Source: Pyrenophora tritici-repentis (taxonomy: Eukaryota > Ascomycota > Dothideomycetes > Pleosporales > Pleosporaceae). Taken from it: a stretch of DNA of 64,000 bases. The position numbers were made by a program, and so were the translations under genes. Every line of letters begins with the position of its first letter. Within the stretch, counting starts at the first letter, position 1. Of the stretch, positions 20,747 through 32,100 are shown in pieces. The notes beneath the pieces were generated by a model that was not told the DNA's origin, did not search any database, and saw only the letters and a program-made list of their open reading frames with translations. The stretch lies in contig NC_089392.1 in the NCBI RefSeq assembly GCF_003171515.1, forward strand, positions 372,001 through 436,000. Direction: 5' to 3'.

Positions 20747-22719
20747 ATGTCTGCGCAACCCAAAGGCATGGGGTATCTGCCTCCCCATCTGCTCAAGAAG
20801 GACAATGCCAAGGGCAGAGAGTATGTGCCACCCCACCTGCGCGACGGCTTTATCAAGCCCAAGGAGTATGTGCCCAAAGCCAAGGAGTATGTGCTTCCAC
20901 ATCTGCGCAACAACTCTGCCGCCAGTGCCAAAGGTTGTGTGCCTATTCACGTGCGCAATCACAACTCTGCCAACGGCTCGCCTGCTATGTCGCCCAAGTC
21001 GAATAGCAAGCTTCACTCATCCCCGTAAGTCCTTAACCTCCAACTTCAGTCTCTTCTTAGACTCTCTAACAGCGATATAGCAATGGCGCCAACCAGCATC
21101 AAGGTGTACCACCCTCACCACCAACCACTCCACGGGAGCCAGGCCAGCCCAAGCTAGACGCCTATGGCGGTTGGGATTTCTCTGATTGCAACCTCGCTCC
21201 AGCTGGCAAGAAGGCCTTCGGCAACCCTCGCTGGCCCCGTGGTCCGCAACCGCACAAGAAGACGGTTTGGCCAAAGAATAGGGATATGAAGTACATCCCT
21301 CACAGCAGCGACGAAGAATGGGGCGTTCGCTCCCAATCTAACAGCAACGGAGACCCTGACTATGATGTCAAGAAGCTGTTGGATTGGAACGGTGAGTGGC
21401 TGCCTGCTCCCGAGTCATGGTCTTGCCGCAAAGGTCACGAAGACCGCCACTTCGGTCAGCACATTGAAGAATGGATGAACAAGGAATCTCCAGAGTGCAT
21501 CAATCCAGTCTGCTTCCCCCAGCATGCATTCAATGGTCACGCAAAGACTACGAAGGTCGGTGACAAGACTCAAACCAAGTACGTCCTTGACGAGGGCCAG
21601 GTGTTGAAGGAAGTCGCACCTCGCTACTGGGCTGAGGCAAAGGTGGGCGGTATGACGATGAGGGATGCTCTGAAGGAGCTCTGTGACCTCAAGCTTGAGT
21701 CCGTGGATGCGCGTGACATGACGGATCATGCACCATGGTGGGACCGCTACGAGGACATCATCTACGCCGAAGATGGCCAGGACAACCCAAGTCCCTTTAT
21801 CAACCCCCTCGAAGTACCGGACGCCAAGATCGACTTCGCCGATCACGATCCTCCTCTTGAAGAGTGGCAGTTGGCGTCGTCTGAGGCAAAGGTTCAGGCC
21901 AGGAAGAAGCGCATGGACGATAAGAAGCACAGGATGCTTGCCAGGCGCGACCGTCCCACAGCTTCACTGGCTCCACCCGCTGAGGATCGTCGTCTACGTC
22001 CAGAGGCCAACATCTACATTCGTCCTGTGCAGCCGGGTGACGTTAGAGGCATCGCTGTAAGTTATCTTGCTCTATATGTTCTGTGCGAGTGCTAACACCA
22101 TCCATAGGAGATCTACAACTGGTACATTGATAACACGATCCACGCTGTCGAGTTTGACGGCCGCACCGAAGCGCAAATGGCTCAGCGCATCAGTGACATC
22201 ACGACCGCTGGCCTGCCGTACTTGGTCGCAATCGACAGAGGCAACCGCTCCAGGCTCACAAACGAGTACGTCAACGAGAGGATCGTCGGCTTTGTCAAAC
22301 TCGAAGACTACTGCGGCCAGTCGACCTTGTTCCGCTACACCTTTGACATGGAGCTCTTCGTCCACCCCGGTTTCGTCAAGAAGGGCATTGCCAAGTGCCT
22401 CATGGATCGCATCCTGGAAATGGTTGACACCAGCTACAATGCTCGCGGTGGATACCAGTACATCAACAACTTTGACTATCTGAAGAATGGTCCATCCAGG
22501 GTCATCAAGACCATCCTCCTCAACGTCCACCACAAGAACGGCGGTGAGTCGATGGAGACTGGATGGCAGAGCAAATTCCTCAGTGCCTTCAAGTTCAGCC
22601 GTTCTGGTCGTCTCCCCAAGGTGGGATACAAGAATGATAAGGTCATCGATGTGTCCATTTTCGCACATCACACCAGGGAGGACATTGTCGCCAGCGGCCG
22701 TCCGACCATTGCTGGTTAA
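20747..22719 (+). CDS. GNAT-domain protein with N-terminal YVPPHLR repeats
   Basis: Exons 20747-21024, 21081-22056 and 22108-22719 encode 621 aa. Residues 1-70 contain four spaced copies of a YVPPHLR-like motif (Y10-L16, Y26-R32, Y48-R54, C64-R70). The middle is hydrophilic. The C terminus, from about RPEANIYIRPVQPGDVRGIA, resembles a GNAT N-acetyltransferase fold: an aromatic-rich IYNWYIDN segment, then RIVGFVKLEDYCGQS and ELFVHPGFVKKGIAKCLMDR, the latter resembling the acetyl-CoA-binding V-x-x-x-x-R/Q-x-x-G-x-A region. I do not know the substrate. The ATG at 20747 has good context (AAGATGTC). An upstream in-phase exon at 20148-20291 joined at 20423 would add 156 residues. The intron before exon 3 sits just ahead of the GNAT core. 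Confidence 0.85.
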
Positions 22720-23441
22720 GGCCTGACATCAAGGTAAGCTACCTATACACTCTATTATACAACTGCTGACTATCCAAGCGTCAGCGATAACCTCGACACG
22801 AGGGGAAGATGACTTGTGACGGAGTCGTCCCTTCCACATAGCTCAATTGAGCCCGTCCACCATGTTTCCTTTCAAAAGTCACCACACTGTCTTTCTTTTC
22901 TTGTTTTGCTGCTCCATCATACTGAAGACAAGGTATATCCTCGAAACTGCTTTCTCTTCTTGCATTCCAATACAGGTATCTGGCGATGGAGTTAGGTACA
23001 CGGACGGCACCACTGCCACGGCATCTTCCGGGCTGGACTTTGGGAGCCTATTGCATCCAAGCATGCAATATACAGCGAGCCATATTTCTCTTTTCTTGTC
23101 TTCTGTAGAATAACATGTTTTTGCGCGAAACGATGGTTCTCATTCTGCATGATGTGATGCGTGAATCCCCCTTGTCGCGTTTCGCGTCCGTACCCCGCCC
23201 AAAAGGAAGACGCGTCGTCCACGGGAAACCACTGACGTCACAACGGCCGGCCTCGAAAGCCTGGCAAACACGACTGACGAACTTGTGAAACCTGGACCGG
23301 TCAAGCTAACATAAAGCCGTTGGAATCTGCTCTTATCCCGCTTCTTTTCTCCGTTTTCAAAGCTACACTATATCAAGTTTGTACATTGTCCATCACACAT
23401 ACACAGACATATCTAGGAAGCAAGAAAGCACATAGCCCATC
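22720..23441. other. intergenic, 3' of GNAT gene and 5' of small protein
   Basis: A 722-bp same-strand spacer. It should hold one terminator and one promoter. No conserved open frame or repeat is seen. Confidence 0.5.
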
Positions 23442-23913
23442 ATGTCCGACAAAAACGAAACCGAGCAACAACAGCACATCCCCACCGACCCCAAGCAAGA
23501 AGATGACTCCAGCGAAAAGCCCCAAAAAGGTCTCCTCAGTGCAATCGGTGATCCAGTCGGTACGTCCCCCCTCCCTGCCTTCCCTCCCCCCTCCTCATCC
23601 CCTTCCCTCCTCCCAGCCCTAACCCACCCCAGGAAACGTCCTAGGGACCGCCCTCCGCCCCATCGGCGCACCCCTTGAAAAAGGCGTAACAGGCCCCCTC
23701 GGCAACGCGCTGGGCGGCACAACACGCCCAGCCCTAGGTCCTCTACTCGGCCACGACGAAGAGAGGAGCGAACTGCTTGGTGGCGAGAATAAAGATAGTT
23801 ATGAGAGTCGGCCTGATAAGATTGCTGGGAGGGAGCAGACGGGGCAGAATCCGTTGGGGTTGGATGGGAGTGGGCGGTGGGGGTTTGAGGAGGAGAAGGG
23901 GGGTAAGAAATAA
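23442..23913 (+). CDS. small hypothetical protein, 2 exons
   Basis: Exons 23442-23559 and 23633-23913 (73-nt intron, pyrimidine-rich with CCTAACCC near the acceptor) encode 132 aa. The N terminus MSDKNETEQQQHIPTDPKQE is charged and Gln-rich. The middle is Gly/Pro/Leu-rich with a repeated pattern (GTALRPIGAPLEKGVTGPLG, then GNALGGTTRPALGPLLG). The C terminus is charged (EEEKGGKK). There is no signal peptide or membrane helix. The splice restores one uninterrupted frame and the composition matches small proteins commonly found in filamentous ascomycetes, but I cannot name a function. The stop lies 10 bp from the stop of the convergent WRAP73-like gene. Confidence 0.72.
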
Positions 23914-23923
23914 GGGAGGGTAG

Positions 23924-26004
23924 TTAGAACATCTCGCTCATACCACTGTTGCCTAGTACACCAGCGCCGTCGGCGTCGGCCTGGCTATACTCTTCTTGTC
24001 CATCTTCTTCTTCTTCCCCGTGAATCCCAGCCTCATCCCACTCACGCTCACGAACACCTCTCTTCCCCCTAAATGTATCATCCAAACCCCTAACCGTACC
24101 CACACTACTCTCAAACTCAAACTCCTCCCCCTCCTCTCCATCCACATCCACATCCAAGCCCTCACCACCATCACCACTTCTCCCCAACACCCCACTCGCA
24201 CCCGCACTCTCCATCCACCGATTCGTCCGCCCAGTTAAAATCTCATACAAACTATCATCAGACCCCTCACCCTCATTGTCCACGTCTATCTCGCCAACGC
24301 CACCAACACTGTCTCCATTGGTAGTGGTGGTGGCGGCACTACGTTTGAAGCGTAAGATGGCGTCTTTGCCCTCTGGCCAGACGACCACGTAAGCGGATTC
24401 GTGGGCGAAGAAGAAGGCTGGTTTCTTGTGTGGAGGTGTGGGGAGCCAGGATGTTGTGAACTTATATGGGGATTGTGGTGGTTGTTGTACCGACGTTGGC
24501 TTAGGGGTGCGCATGTGTGAGGATAAAGAGAGAATCTCCGGTGATGGTGCCGTCTGCGAGCGTTCCTGCGAAGATGAAAGTTGTACTGAATCATCCGTAA
24601 ACAAATAAACAGCCGCCTCCTCCCTCGCCGTGCGTATCAACAACCTTCCCGCATGATCTGGATGCCAAAGCAGCGCCTTAACAGGACTATACTGCACCGC
24701 AATACATTTCGGCCTCAAACTGCACAAGTCCCATATCCACACCGTACACGGCGTGCTATCGTCGCGGGTAGCGCACATGGAGCCGTTGGCATTGAAGCAC
24801 AAGAGTCCGATGCCATGTTTCAACAGCCCGGTATCATTCTTGTCGAGCGGCGCCTTGGGTGGTGTGACAGGTTGAGGTGTAAGCATATAACTCCTAGCGC
24901 CAGTGTTATCAATCGTTTCGCTGTAGACAGGTGCGGTGGGAACATCGATGACGGGCGTGTGATCGAGAAACATGATGGGCGCGAATGTACGGGTTGATAG
25001 TATACGGACGCGTCTGTCCCAGCCGCCGACAGCGAGACGCTCGTTTCCAGGGATCCATTCTAGGGTTTTTACCCCAAGGCCTTCTACGTCCCATTCGCTT
25101 ACGTCGTCGTCGTCATCGTCGACGGTGCATGTCTCGCGCGTGATGGTGCGGTAGAGGTGGCCGTCAGCTGTGTAGATGTGCAGTTTATACCCCGTGGACG
25201 CGGCGTCCCAGATGGCGAGCCAGCGGCCGTCGCGACTCCATTTTAGACCTGCGACGTCCGTGGTAGGCAGCTCGACGCGGTTGAGCACTGTGTATGTGCC
25301 AGGGGCGAGGAGTAAGAGGATGTCACTGCCCGCAGCGCGACATAGTAACGCTAGCACATTTCTTCCTCCTGCTCTTGCACCGCCTGTTGATGCGGTGGTG
25401 GGTTGAACGGGTCGGTATCCCCATCCCCTACCCTCTTTGCCCGGGAATTTGGGATCTCGTATCTCCACCGCTCGTCCAGTTTTCAAACACCATATCTTGA
25501 TGCAAGAGGTAAAGTCACTCCAGACTAGTACTTCGTCCTCTGTCGCGCCAAACTCGACGTGTACGTTCTTGCCCATGCCGCCGGAGCCATTGCTTATTAC
25601 AGCGTTCCATTTCTCGTCGCGGAGGTCGTATACGCGCGTCGTATCGTCGTCGTATACAAGGATACGGTTCGAGTAAGGTTGTGGTGGGCGTGAGGGGCGA
25701 CGGGGAGGCGTAGACGTAGAGGAAGGACGCGATGGTGCTGAAGGCAGCAGTGGCGTGGTCGGCGGTGACCACACAATCTTCGAGCTCTTCAAGTCATGGC
25801 TCGATGGTATTGCTATATTTCGTACAATCTCAAACGTCGTGAGGCATTGTATCTGCAAACGCGCGCCGCTGAGGCATGCGACGTAGGATGCGGTTGGTGA
25901 TGGGACGGCCGTCGATGTCGCTGAACTACCTAGTCAGTACTATGCCAGGGGAGATTGCTAGATTGCCTACACCTGTACTGTGTCGATACGACTACATTCT
26001 CCAT
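23924..26004 (-). CDS. WRAP73/Wdr8-like WD40-repeat protein
   Basis: Homologues of human WRAP73 and fission yeast Wdr8 act at the spindle pole body/centrosome in mitotic spindle anchoring. Exons 25973-26004 and 23924-25925 flank a 47-nt intron (CTGAC branch point) and give 677 aa. Exon 1 is only 32 nt (MENVVVSTQY). WD40-like blades include LKWSRDGRWLAIWDAASTGY, KTLEWIPGNERLAVGGWDRR, and GIGLLCFNANGSMCATRDD followed by TVWIWDLCSLRPK; this last block, with the nearby SPVKALLWHP, is characteristic of the WRAP73 group. The C-terminal ~120 residues are very acidic and appear disordered. The acceptor must be the second AG (TAGGTAG), since the first gives an immediate stop. Confidence 0.85.
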
Positions 26005-26580
26005 GTTGGAATATAATCCAAGCGTCGCAGCGGGTATGCAACGAGGATGTTTAGGTTAGTAAACAAAGCACGGGAATTTGGCCAATAGGGGCTCAAAGCG
26101 GCCGCAACTAGCGCGAGCCGATGATGTTGGGGGGGGGGGAAGGTAGTCGAGCATTTAGGGACAAGTCGAGTGTAGTTGAAGGTTGCACTTGAAAAATTCA
26201 TTTAATGCTTAGATATCCCCTCGTCATAATTCCTCTTCCAGAATACCACAAAATACCTCCGACAAACTCCCACGATATAGACCAAGAAGTATCCATTTCT
26301 ACCAAGCCTAACCGTAACAGCAGCGAGGGTATCGGTATGCACATGAGAGAAGAAATCCAACCATCAAACACTTTAGAAGAAAAGATAAAATCAGACATTA
26401 TAGAAACGTCCGGGGTATAGTCCCACCTTCACAGTAGATCCAATCTGAAAAGAGACCGGACTGTATATGCAAAAGGTGTGTACATATGGAGAAGGCGATA
26501 AACCAAACGCTTGCTTGCTGCTAGATCGCTGAATCCAAACCATCTATCACCATCGTTGCTCATTTACATTTTGACAGCAC
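26005..26580. other. intergenic between two minus-strand genes
   Basis: A 576-bp spacer with the WRAP73-like promoter and the 3' UTR of the Q-rich gene. A poly-G run lies near 26131. No gene is seen. Confidence 0.5.
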
Positions 26581-29506
26581 TCATGTGCTGTACACAGGCG
26601 CCTTTATCAAAATGCTCTTGCCGCGGATTTGCACTGCCACACCCACAGCCATGCGCACGCGCGGTGGTGCAGAATCTTCTTTTGGTCCACCAGAGCTACC
26701 CGGTGGGTTTTGTGTGAGACTTTGCTGGCTGCCTCCCTGACCCAGGGTAGACTCTCGGCTGCCGAGGGTAGGAGGACCAGCGACCTTCTTCGCACTACCA
26801 AAGCCAAACATGCTACGCTTCTTGTCTTCTTTGGGAGGTTGGCTGCCCTGGAGATGTGCTTGCTCTTGCTCCGCAATAGACAAGTTATCATCGTGCTTGG
26901 ATGCCATGCTTCGGACTGAAGCTCTATCCGCATCATCCAGCTCCAAGATTGGGGCCGTCAGCGTGGGGATGCCAGACTCTATCTTCATGAAATCTGGTAC
27001 AATACCGTGACCTGGCGGAAAGTACTCAATATGTACTTCTCGGCTCTCGAGTGGTAGATGTTGAGCAATGCTGACAGCCAGCTCGATAATCATGGGAACA
27101 CCGCCGTTGAGGTCTGGAGGAGCGGGGTCATTAATGTGCATCTGGAGAGATGCAATGAGCTTCTCGTTGAGCGTCTCGGTTAGTTTCTCGCGATAGATTG
27201 TAGCCTGTGGCGCTCTTAATGTGTCTGCAAGGCCTTCCAACGTAGCCAGTCGCCAGTTGATGATCTTTGCAGCAAGCGACTCTTCATCTTCTGTACTGTG
27301 ACACGGTGGCGCAAACCTGCGGATATTCGAATGAATCGACTGTAGTTGTGTCGAGAAGCCCGGCTCGAGATCGGGGTGAAAGTACTTGTCGAAAATGTTC
27401 TCAACCAGCCAGTGGGAGATGAAGGCACGGCCAACCGCAGTCATTTCTTGCTTACCCGTTTCCACAGCTGTTTTGTTGACGACCACATGCAACCATTGCG
27501 GTATACTCTTCCAGTCCTTGCGGATAGAAAATGACAACTGCGCTATTAATCCGTCTAACCGATTGAAGCGTGTCGCATATTCACTGTCATCCCAAGATGT
27601 GCGCGAAAGAGATAGTCGTTGGTTTGCGAGAGTGTTCTGCAGCTGGTGAACCTGCGTTTGTTGTTCGAAGAAGTATCGTTTGACTTTTTGGTATTTTTCG
27701 CCTGGAACATGTTAGACATAGCTAGCAAGTAATAATACTATACTTACGCAACACGTCATGCTCCTTCATCATCTTTTCGATTTCGTCGTCCGTCATATCG
27801 CTAGCAGCTCCCCTTGGCGGAGGTGTCGCCTGGCCCATTTCTGAAACCTGCTGACTTTGCTTCTCACCTCGATATGGCTGTCCTTGTGAAGCTGTTGGTA
27901 CGACGTTAGCGTCGAATGTTGCGTGGCCCGGCGATACAGGCGGTTGACCGGAGGGCTGACCTTGAGCGGGGGGCTGTTGGAGTAGAGACGACTCTCTTGA
28001 CGGTGCGCCTGGCTGCGACTGACTGCCATCGTTGACTTTCCTCAGCGTCCTATTTCCCTGCGCACTAGGTGCCATGTTGTCCTGGCTCTGCTGTGGTGGC
28101 GTCACGTTGGGCGTTTGCGGCTGCCTCACTTGCTGTGCGTCGTAGGATTGGTAGGACGGGGGCTGAAGCGGCGATGGTGGGGCAATTTGGTGGGACGAGG
28201 GCGGTTGTAACTGCGATTGTTGCAGCTCGACTTGTCTGACCTGTTGTACAATTTGAGGCAGGTTTCTAATCGGCTGTGGGTGCTGTAGATCAGGTTGCGG
28301 TGCAGTTTGTCGAACAGTTTGTGGCTGAGAGTCTTGCTGCGGCTGAAGCTGTGTCGCAAACTGTTGTTGCGGTTGTTGCTGCTGCTGCTGCTGCTGCTGG
28401 TGACGGTGAACTTGCTGCGTCGTGTCTAGCGACGACTGGCTTTGCGCGGCTTGTTGCTGGTACGGGTAGTAAGTTTGTTGCGTGTCTTGAGGCTGAGGGT
28501 TTTGCAGTAGAGGGCTTGGCGCGTTCTGTGGGTTAAAGGCCTGATATTCGGTCGGACTCTTAGAATGCTGGCCAACAGGCTGGTAGGTCTGGTATCGCTG
28601 TGAGGGGATATGCTGCTGTGGTTGCTGTAAACCCTGGCCTTTGTGTTGTTCAGCACTGTACTGATCAGCTACCCCGCCTTTGGTCGAATAGCTGCCCTCG
28701 GTGCCAAGTGGGGGCCGATTGTATTGTTCCTGTTGTGGCTGCGGCGCAAACTGTTGAGGGTGTTGGAGATTCTGCTGGTAGGGGGTGTCTTTGGGTGGCA
28801 CCTCGGGCGTCTCTTCACTGGCCTTTTGGAGGAAGGGGTCAAGATTGTCTTCGTCTTGCTCGTCCGAGGGCGGCAGATGTGAGCTAGACCCCTGTGGCTG
28901 ATGCCACTGCACGCGACTTTCTTCTTGCGGCTGATAGTCTGGTATGCGAGAGTCACTCTTGCGGACGGACTGTCGTCTACCCACGCCGTTCTTCTGTGCC
29001 TTTGCTTCCTCGGCCTTGTGTCCCTTGACGCCGGCTGCGATGCGGCTGCGCAGCGACTGCTTCTTGGGCTCGGGCGTGTATGCAGCAGGTGAAGATTGGG
29101 GCTGGTAAGAGCCGCGACGAGGGGATTCAAGGCCTTGTGCTGGCTGAGGACCCGTCTGGTCGTGATAGTTCTGTGACGGGCCCAGGGGGAGATGTGCGCT
29201 CAGCCTATGGCTCGGATTGCGCGTGGGAAACTGTTCTCTATACTGGGCCTGGGCTGCGCTGGCCTGGAGCTGGTGATCTACAGGAGGCTGCTGGATCTGT
29301 ATGGGCGCTTGTTGGCTCTCAGACGTCTGATATCGCAGCGCCGGCCCTTGATCGTGTACTGCCAGTGCTTCCTCGTCAGCCGGACGGACGATTGGCCGCA
29401 ATGCTGGCTTACCAGTACTAGATGGCACAGGTGACTGCTGCCCTGACGAAGTATTGTCGACAGATTGGTGCGACCGATTCGACTTTGTCCACGGGAAGTT
29501 CGGCAT
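26581..29506 (-). CDS. Q-rich protein with C-terminal helical domain, function unknown
   Basis: Exons 27748-29506 and 26581-27701 (46-nt intron) encode 959 aa. Residues 1-~560 are low complexity and very rich in Gln/Pro/Ser, with a pure CAG-type polyglutamine run coded near 28378-28401. Then comes TDDEIEKMMKEHDVLREKYQ, a short coiled coil that crosses the intron. The C-terminal ~380 residues form a folded-looking domain: KDWKSIPQWLHVVVNKTAV, AFISHWLVENIFDKYFHP, FAPPCHSTEDEESLAAKI, and PMIIELAVSIAQHLPLESRE. The protein ends in a Ser/Gly-rich stretch and a basic tail. I recognise the layout as one common in filamentous ascomycetes but cannot assign a function. It has no membrane helix or signal peptide. 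Confidence 0.82.
28378..28401. repeat. TGC/CAG trinucleotide repeat coding polyglutamine
   Basis: About eight TGC units on the plus strand (CAG-type on the coding strand), in phase in exon 1 of the Q-rich gene. Confidence 0.85.
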
Positions 29507-31022
29507 GGCAATGATTGCAGCTTCGCGCTCCGCCTTGGAGCAGTCGAGGATGATGGCGGGGCGGATGCTCAGCTAATAATAAACAAGTCTGAGCAACGAT
29601 CGACGTAGGCGCACCCGGGGCAAGGCTGCATTGCGCGCGCTTGGACGACTGAGTGCCTATGCCTTGAACGATCAAAATGTCCACCAAATACATGTGCGTC
29701 TTCTGTCAGCCCCAAGCCTCAGGCACGTGCAAAGCAAATGAATAGCCCCAAAACCAACAAATAGCGGGACGAGGCAGCGTGCAGTGAGCACCCGAACGAG
29801 ATGGTGATATCGCGGCGGTGGCAGTGCTGACTACGCGATGCTGTATCCTCTCTGCACTCATATTACCATACCACACCCACCGTCTCGCTGAAGGCACACC
29901 TGCATCTTGTTTGTTCAGCTTTGGCCATCACGCATCTCATCGGCACATAGAAGCACACAGAAAGCAAACAAAGTCCAAACACACACGTACACACAATCGT
30001 CCGTTATCCTGACGGATGCAACAGGAAGACCAAGTGGGGAACACATGTGTGCTAGTGTACCGGTAGGTGGAGAAGAGCAAGCCCTGAAAGCTGGAGCCTT
30101 GCCTTGGGAGTTCCTGCAGGCCCCTGCCCTAGAATCTGCAACCATTCATCACCTCAGCTACCAACCTGTGCCGCACTCTTTTCCTGGTGCCCGGACACAA
30201 CAAATGGAACCGGGCCATATGTCCAAGGAAACACACGGCTGCAGACATGTTTGCAACACGAGCCCTAGATTGTTTTCTCTACTTATTCACTTGTCATGTT
30301 ACTATTTTTAGTGGCTGACAAAGTGCTAGCCTGATATCGCCTAGTGTATCCCGCTTTCGCTTGCTCTCTCCCGCACAAGGTTTCCCCGGCCGTCTTTACA
30401 TCTTGACATGACGCTTCCATTAGTTACTTCTAGAAGACTGATAACCACTACTTTGCCGCTACTCGTCTATCTTGGACTCCAACAAGAGTTGGAGTCACGG
30501 GTACGAGTGGAAGTTTTCACTAAGCATGCATGTCAGAGCGGCTATGCATCCCTTCGGTGTTGTAAAGTCATGCCACTGCACAATTGCGGCACCGCTAGGG
30601 TCGGCGTCAACACGAGACGTGTTACTTCGGACGAATTGTCTGAGAGGATGACTTCGGACAAATTGTCTACTAGGATGGCTTGCGGGATGATTTGTTAGTC
30701 CTGATTGAAACGCCGTATATGACGTATCGTCAAGTTTTCAGATTCAGTGTTCTATTCTAATACGAAGCCCAGTACAACAAGCTACTACTCATCTGATAGT
30801 AGCCATCTCCCCTCCCAAATAAATCCCCACAAAAAATCAACATTCCCAAGACCTCCAGAACTCCAACACTGTGTGAATATAAAACTCCAAACTCCAAACT
30901 CCAAGTCTTTCACCGTAATCATTTCGTATCCCTTAGTTCTCGCAGATATCCCATGTGACATGGTACCATACCCCCTTAGTCTCACAGATATCCTGTAGAC
31001 TCCGCCCACTATCTCCCCCTCA
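29507..31022. other. intergenic, Q-rich gene promoter side
   Basis: A 1.5-kb spacer between two minus-strand genes. It contains a 27-bp tandem repeat (30624-30677) and a short AACTCCA triple repeat (about 30882-30903). No supported gene; a 96-codon open stretch spans the tandem repeat (30408-30698). Confidence 0.45.
30624..30677. repeat. 27-bp tandem repeat, two copies
   Basis: Two adjacent copies, 30624-30650 and 30651-30677, each starting ACTTCGGAC and ending AGGATG, differing at a few positions. The unit length is a multiple of three, and in one frame it reads TSDELSERM then TSDKLSTRM. Confidence 0.8.
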
Positions 31023-31556
31023 TCACCATCGCCAAAACATCCATTTCCTCCCCTCAGCAGTCCCCTTGACAACATGATACAAAATATAACCAGCCCAGGC
31101 AATCATACCAACAGATACACACGCGAGAAACAATATAGCCACTTTAACGCTCGGCTTACGGACCGTATCCTCGAGTCCAGAATAGGCGTAGTAGGATGAC
31201 AGCGGGGTTTGATCTGGCTGGGGGTGGGTTTGCGCTGCCTGCGTCTCAGTGTGCGTGTGCGAATGCGTTGTCTGCCCAAGATTCCCCATCTCAACATCCT
31301 CAGCACCACCATTATTACCGCGTCCACGCGTCCAGAAAAGTGGGAGAAAACTTCTAGACGCTGCGACGGGTGTGGGTGTGGGTGCGGAGCGGGGAGGTAG
31401 CTCAATGGGGAAGGGCTGTTGTTGGCCAGTTGGGTAGACGCGATAGGATGAGGGTCTGGCGGAGGGTTCATAGGATGGTGGTGATATCTCCTCTATGGTA
31501 GATGGAGAGGGGTCGGCGAAGGGGTTGGGGATGGGTGGGTTTGGTGAGTTTCGCAT
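31023..31556 (-). CDS. hypothetical single-pass membrane protein
   Basis: A single open frame of 177 aa. Residues 1-~130 are Pro/Ser/Thr-rich and look disordered (MRNSPNPPIPNPFADPSPST, then a His/Thr/Gln stretch). A membrane helix follows near residues 140-165 (KVAILFLACVSVGMIAWAGY), then a short basic, aromatic tail ending KWMFWRW. Without a signal peptide this would be a tail-anchored or type II-like topology. Codon choice and the clean helix support it as real, but I know no family and there is no intron to confirm it. Confidence 0.6.
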   Translation of the reverse strand: MRNSPNPPIPNPFADPSPSTIEEISPPSYEPSARPSSYRVYPTGQQQPFPIELPPRSAPTPTPVAASRSFLPLFWTRGRGNNGGAEDVEMGNLGQTTHSHTHTETQAAQTHPQPDQTPLSSYYAYSGLEDTVRKPSVKVAILFLACVSVGMIAWAGYILYHVVKGTAEGRKWMFWRW

Positions 31557-32100
31557 TTTGAAGGTTTGGTGTGTGTGTTGCCGGTTTGGAGGCTGTGGGA
31601 CACTGCTTGGACGACCTTGGGAGGTGGATGAGTTGCCTGTGTATGGGAGGTTTGGATGTGTGGATGTTTTATAGGCTGGGAAGTCTGAGTTGGTGATGTG
31701 AAAGGTGTGTGGGTGTGAGTGTACTAACTTTCAAAGTCTCGAGGATGTAGAGGATGTAGATGAGAGAAGGAGTATCCTTCATTTATGATCAGTTTAGATT
31801 ATTCCAGTGAATATTTCCATGGTTCGGTGTTTCTGTGCTGACCATCTGAACCATGGAACCACGATCAGGGCAAAAGTCTTGCATCACCAAATAATTTCAG
31901 CGTACACGACATGTCACTCGCTCTTTCTATTCGACTCATCGATAATGACGGTAGCGAAAGACCCCCAGGCCAAATCAAACCGTGTATACCCATAATTGTA
32001 GCCATTCAAGCACAAGTATGATGCAATCAATGGAAACGTATCTTTTCAAAAAGTGGTATTACTACATGTACACGTACTAGATACAATTAGTGTATCCCAA
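31557..32100. other. intergenic, minus-strand genes
   Basis: A 544-bp spacer with the promoter of the small membrane protein gene and the 3' UTR of PSD. Nothing else is visible. Confidence 0.5.

Noticed and set aside
26131..26140. Poly-G run considered as a frame-breaking error site
   Set aside because: It lies in intergenic DNA, so it cannot be tested from coding frame.
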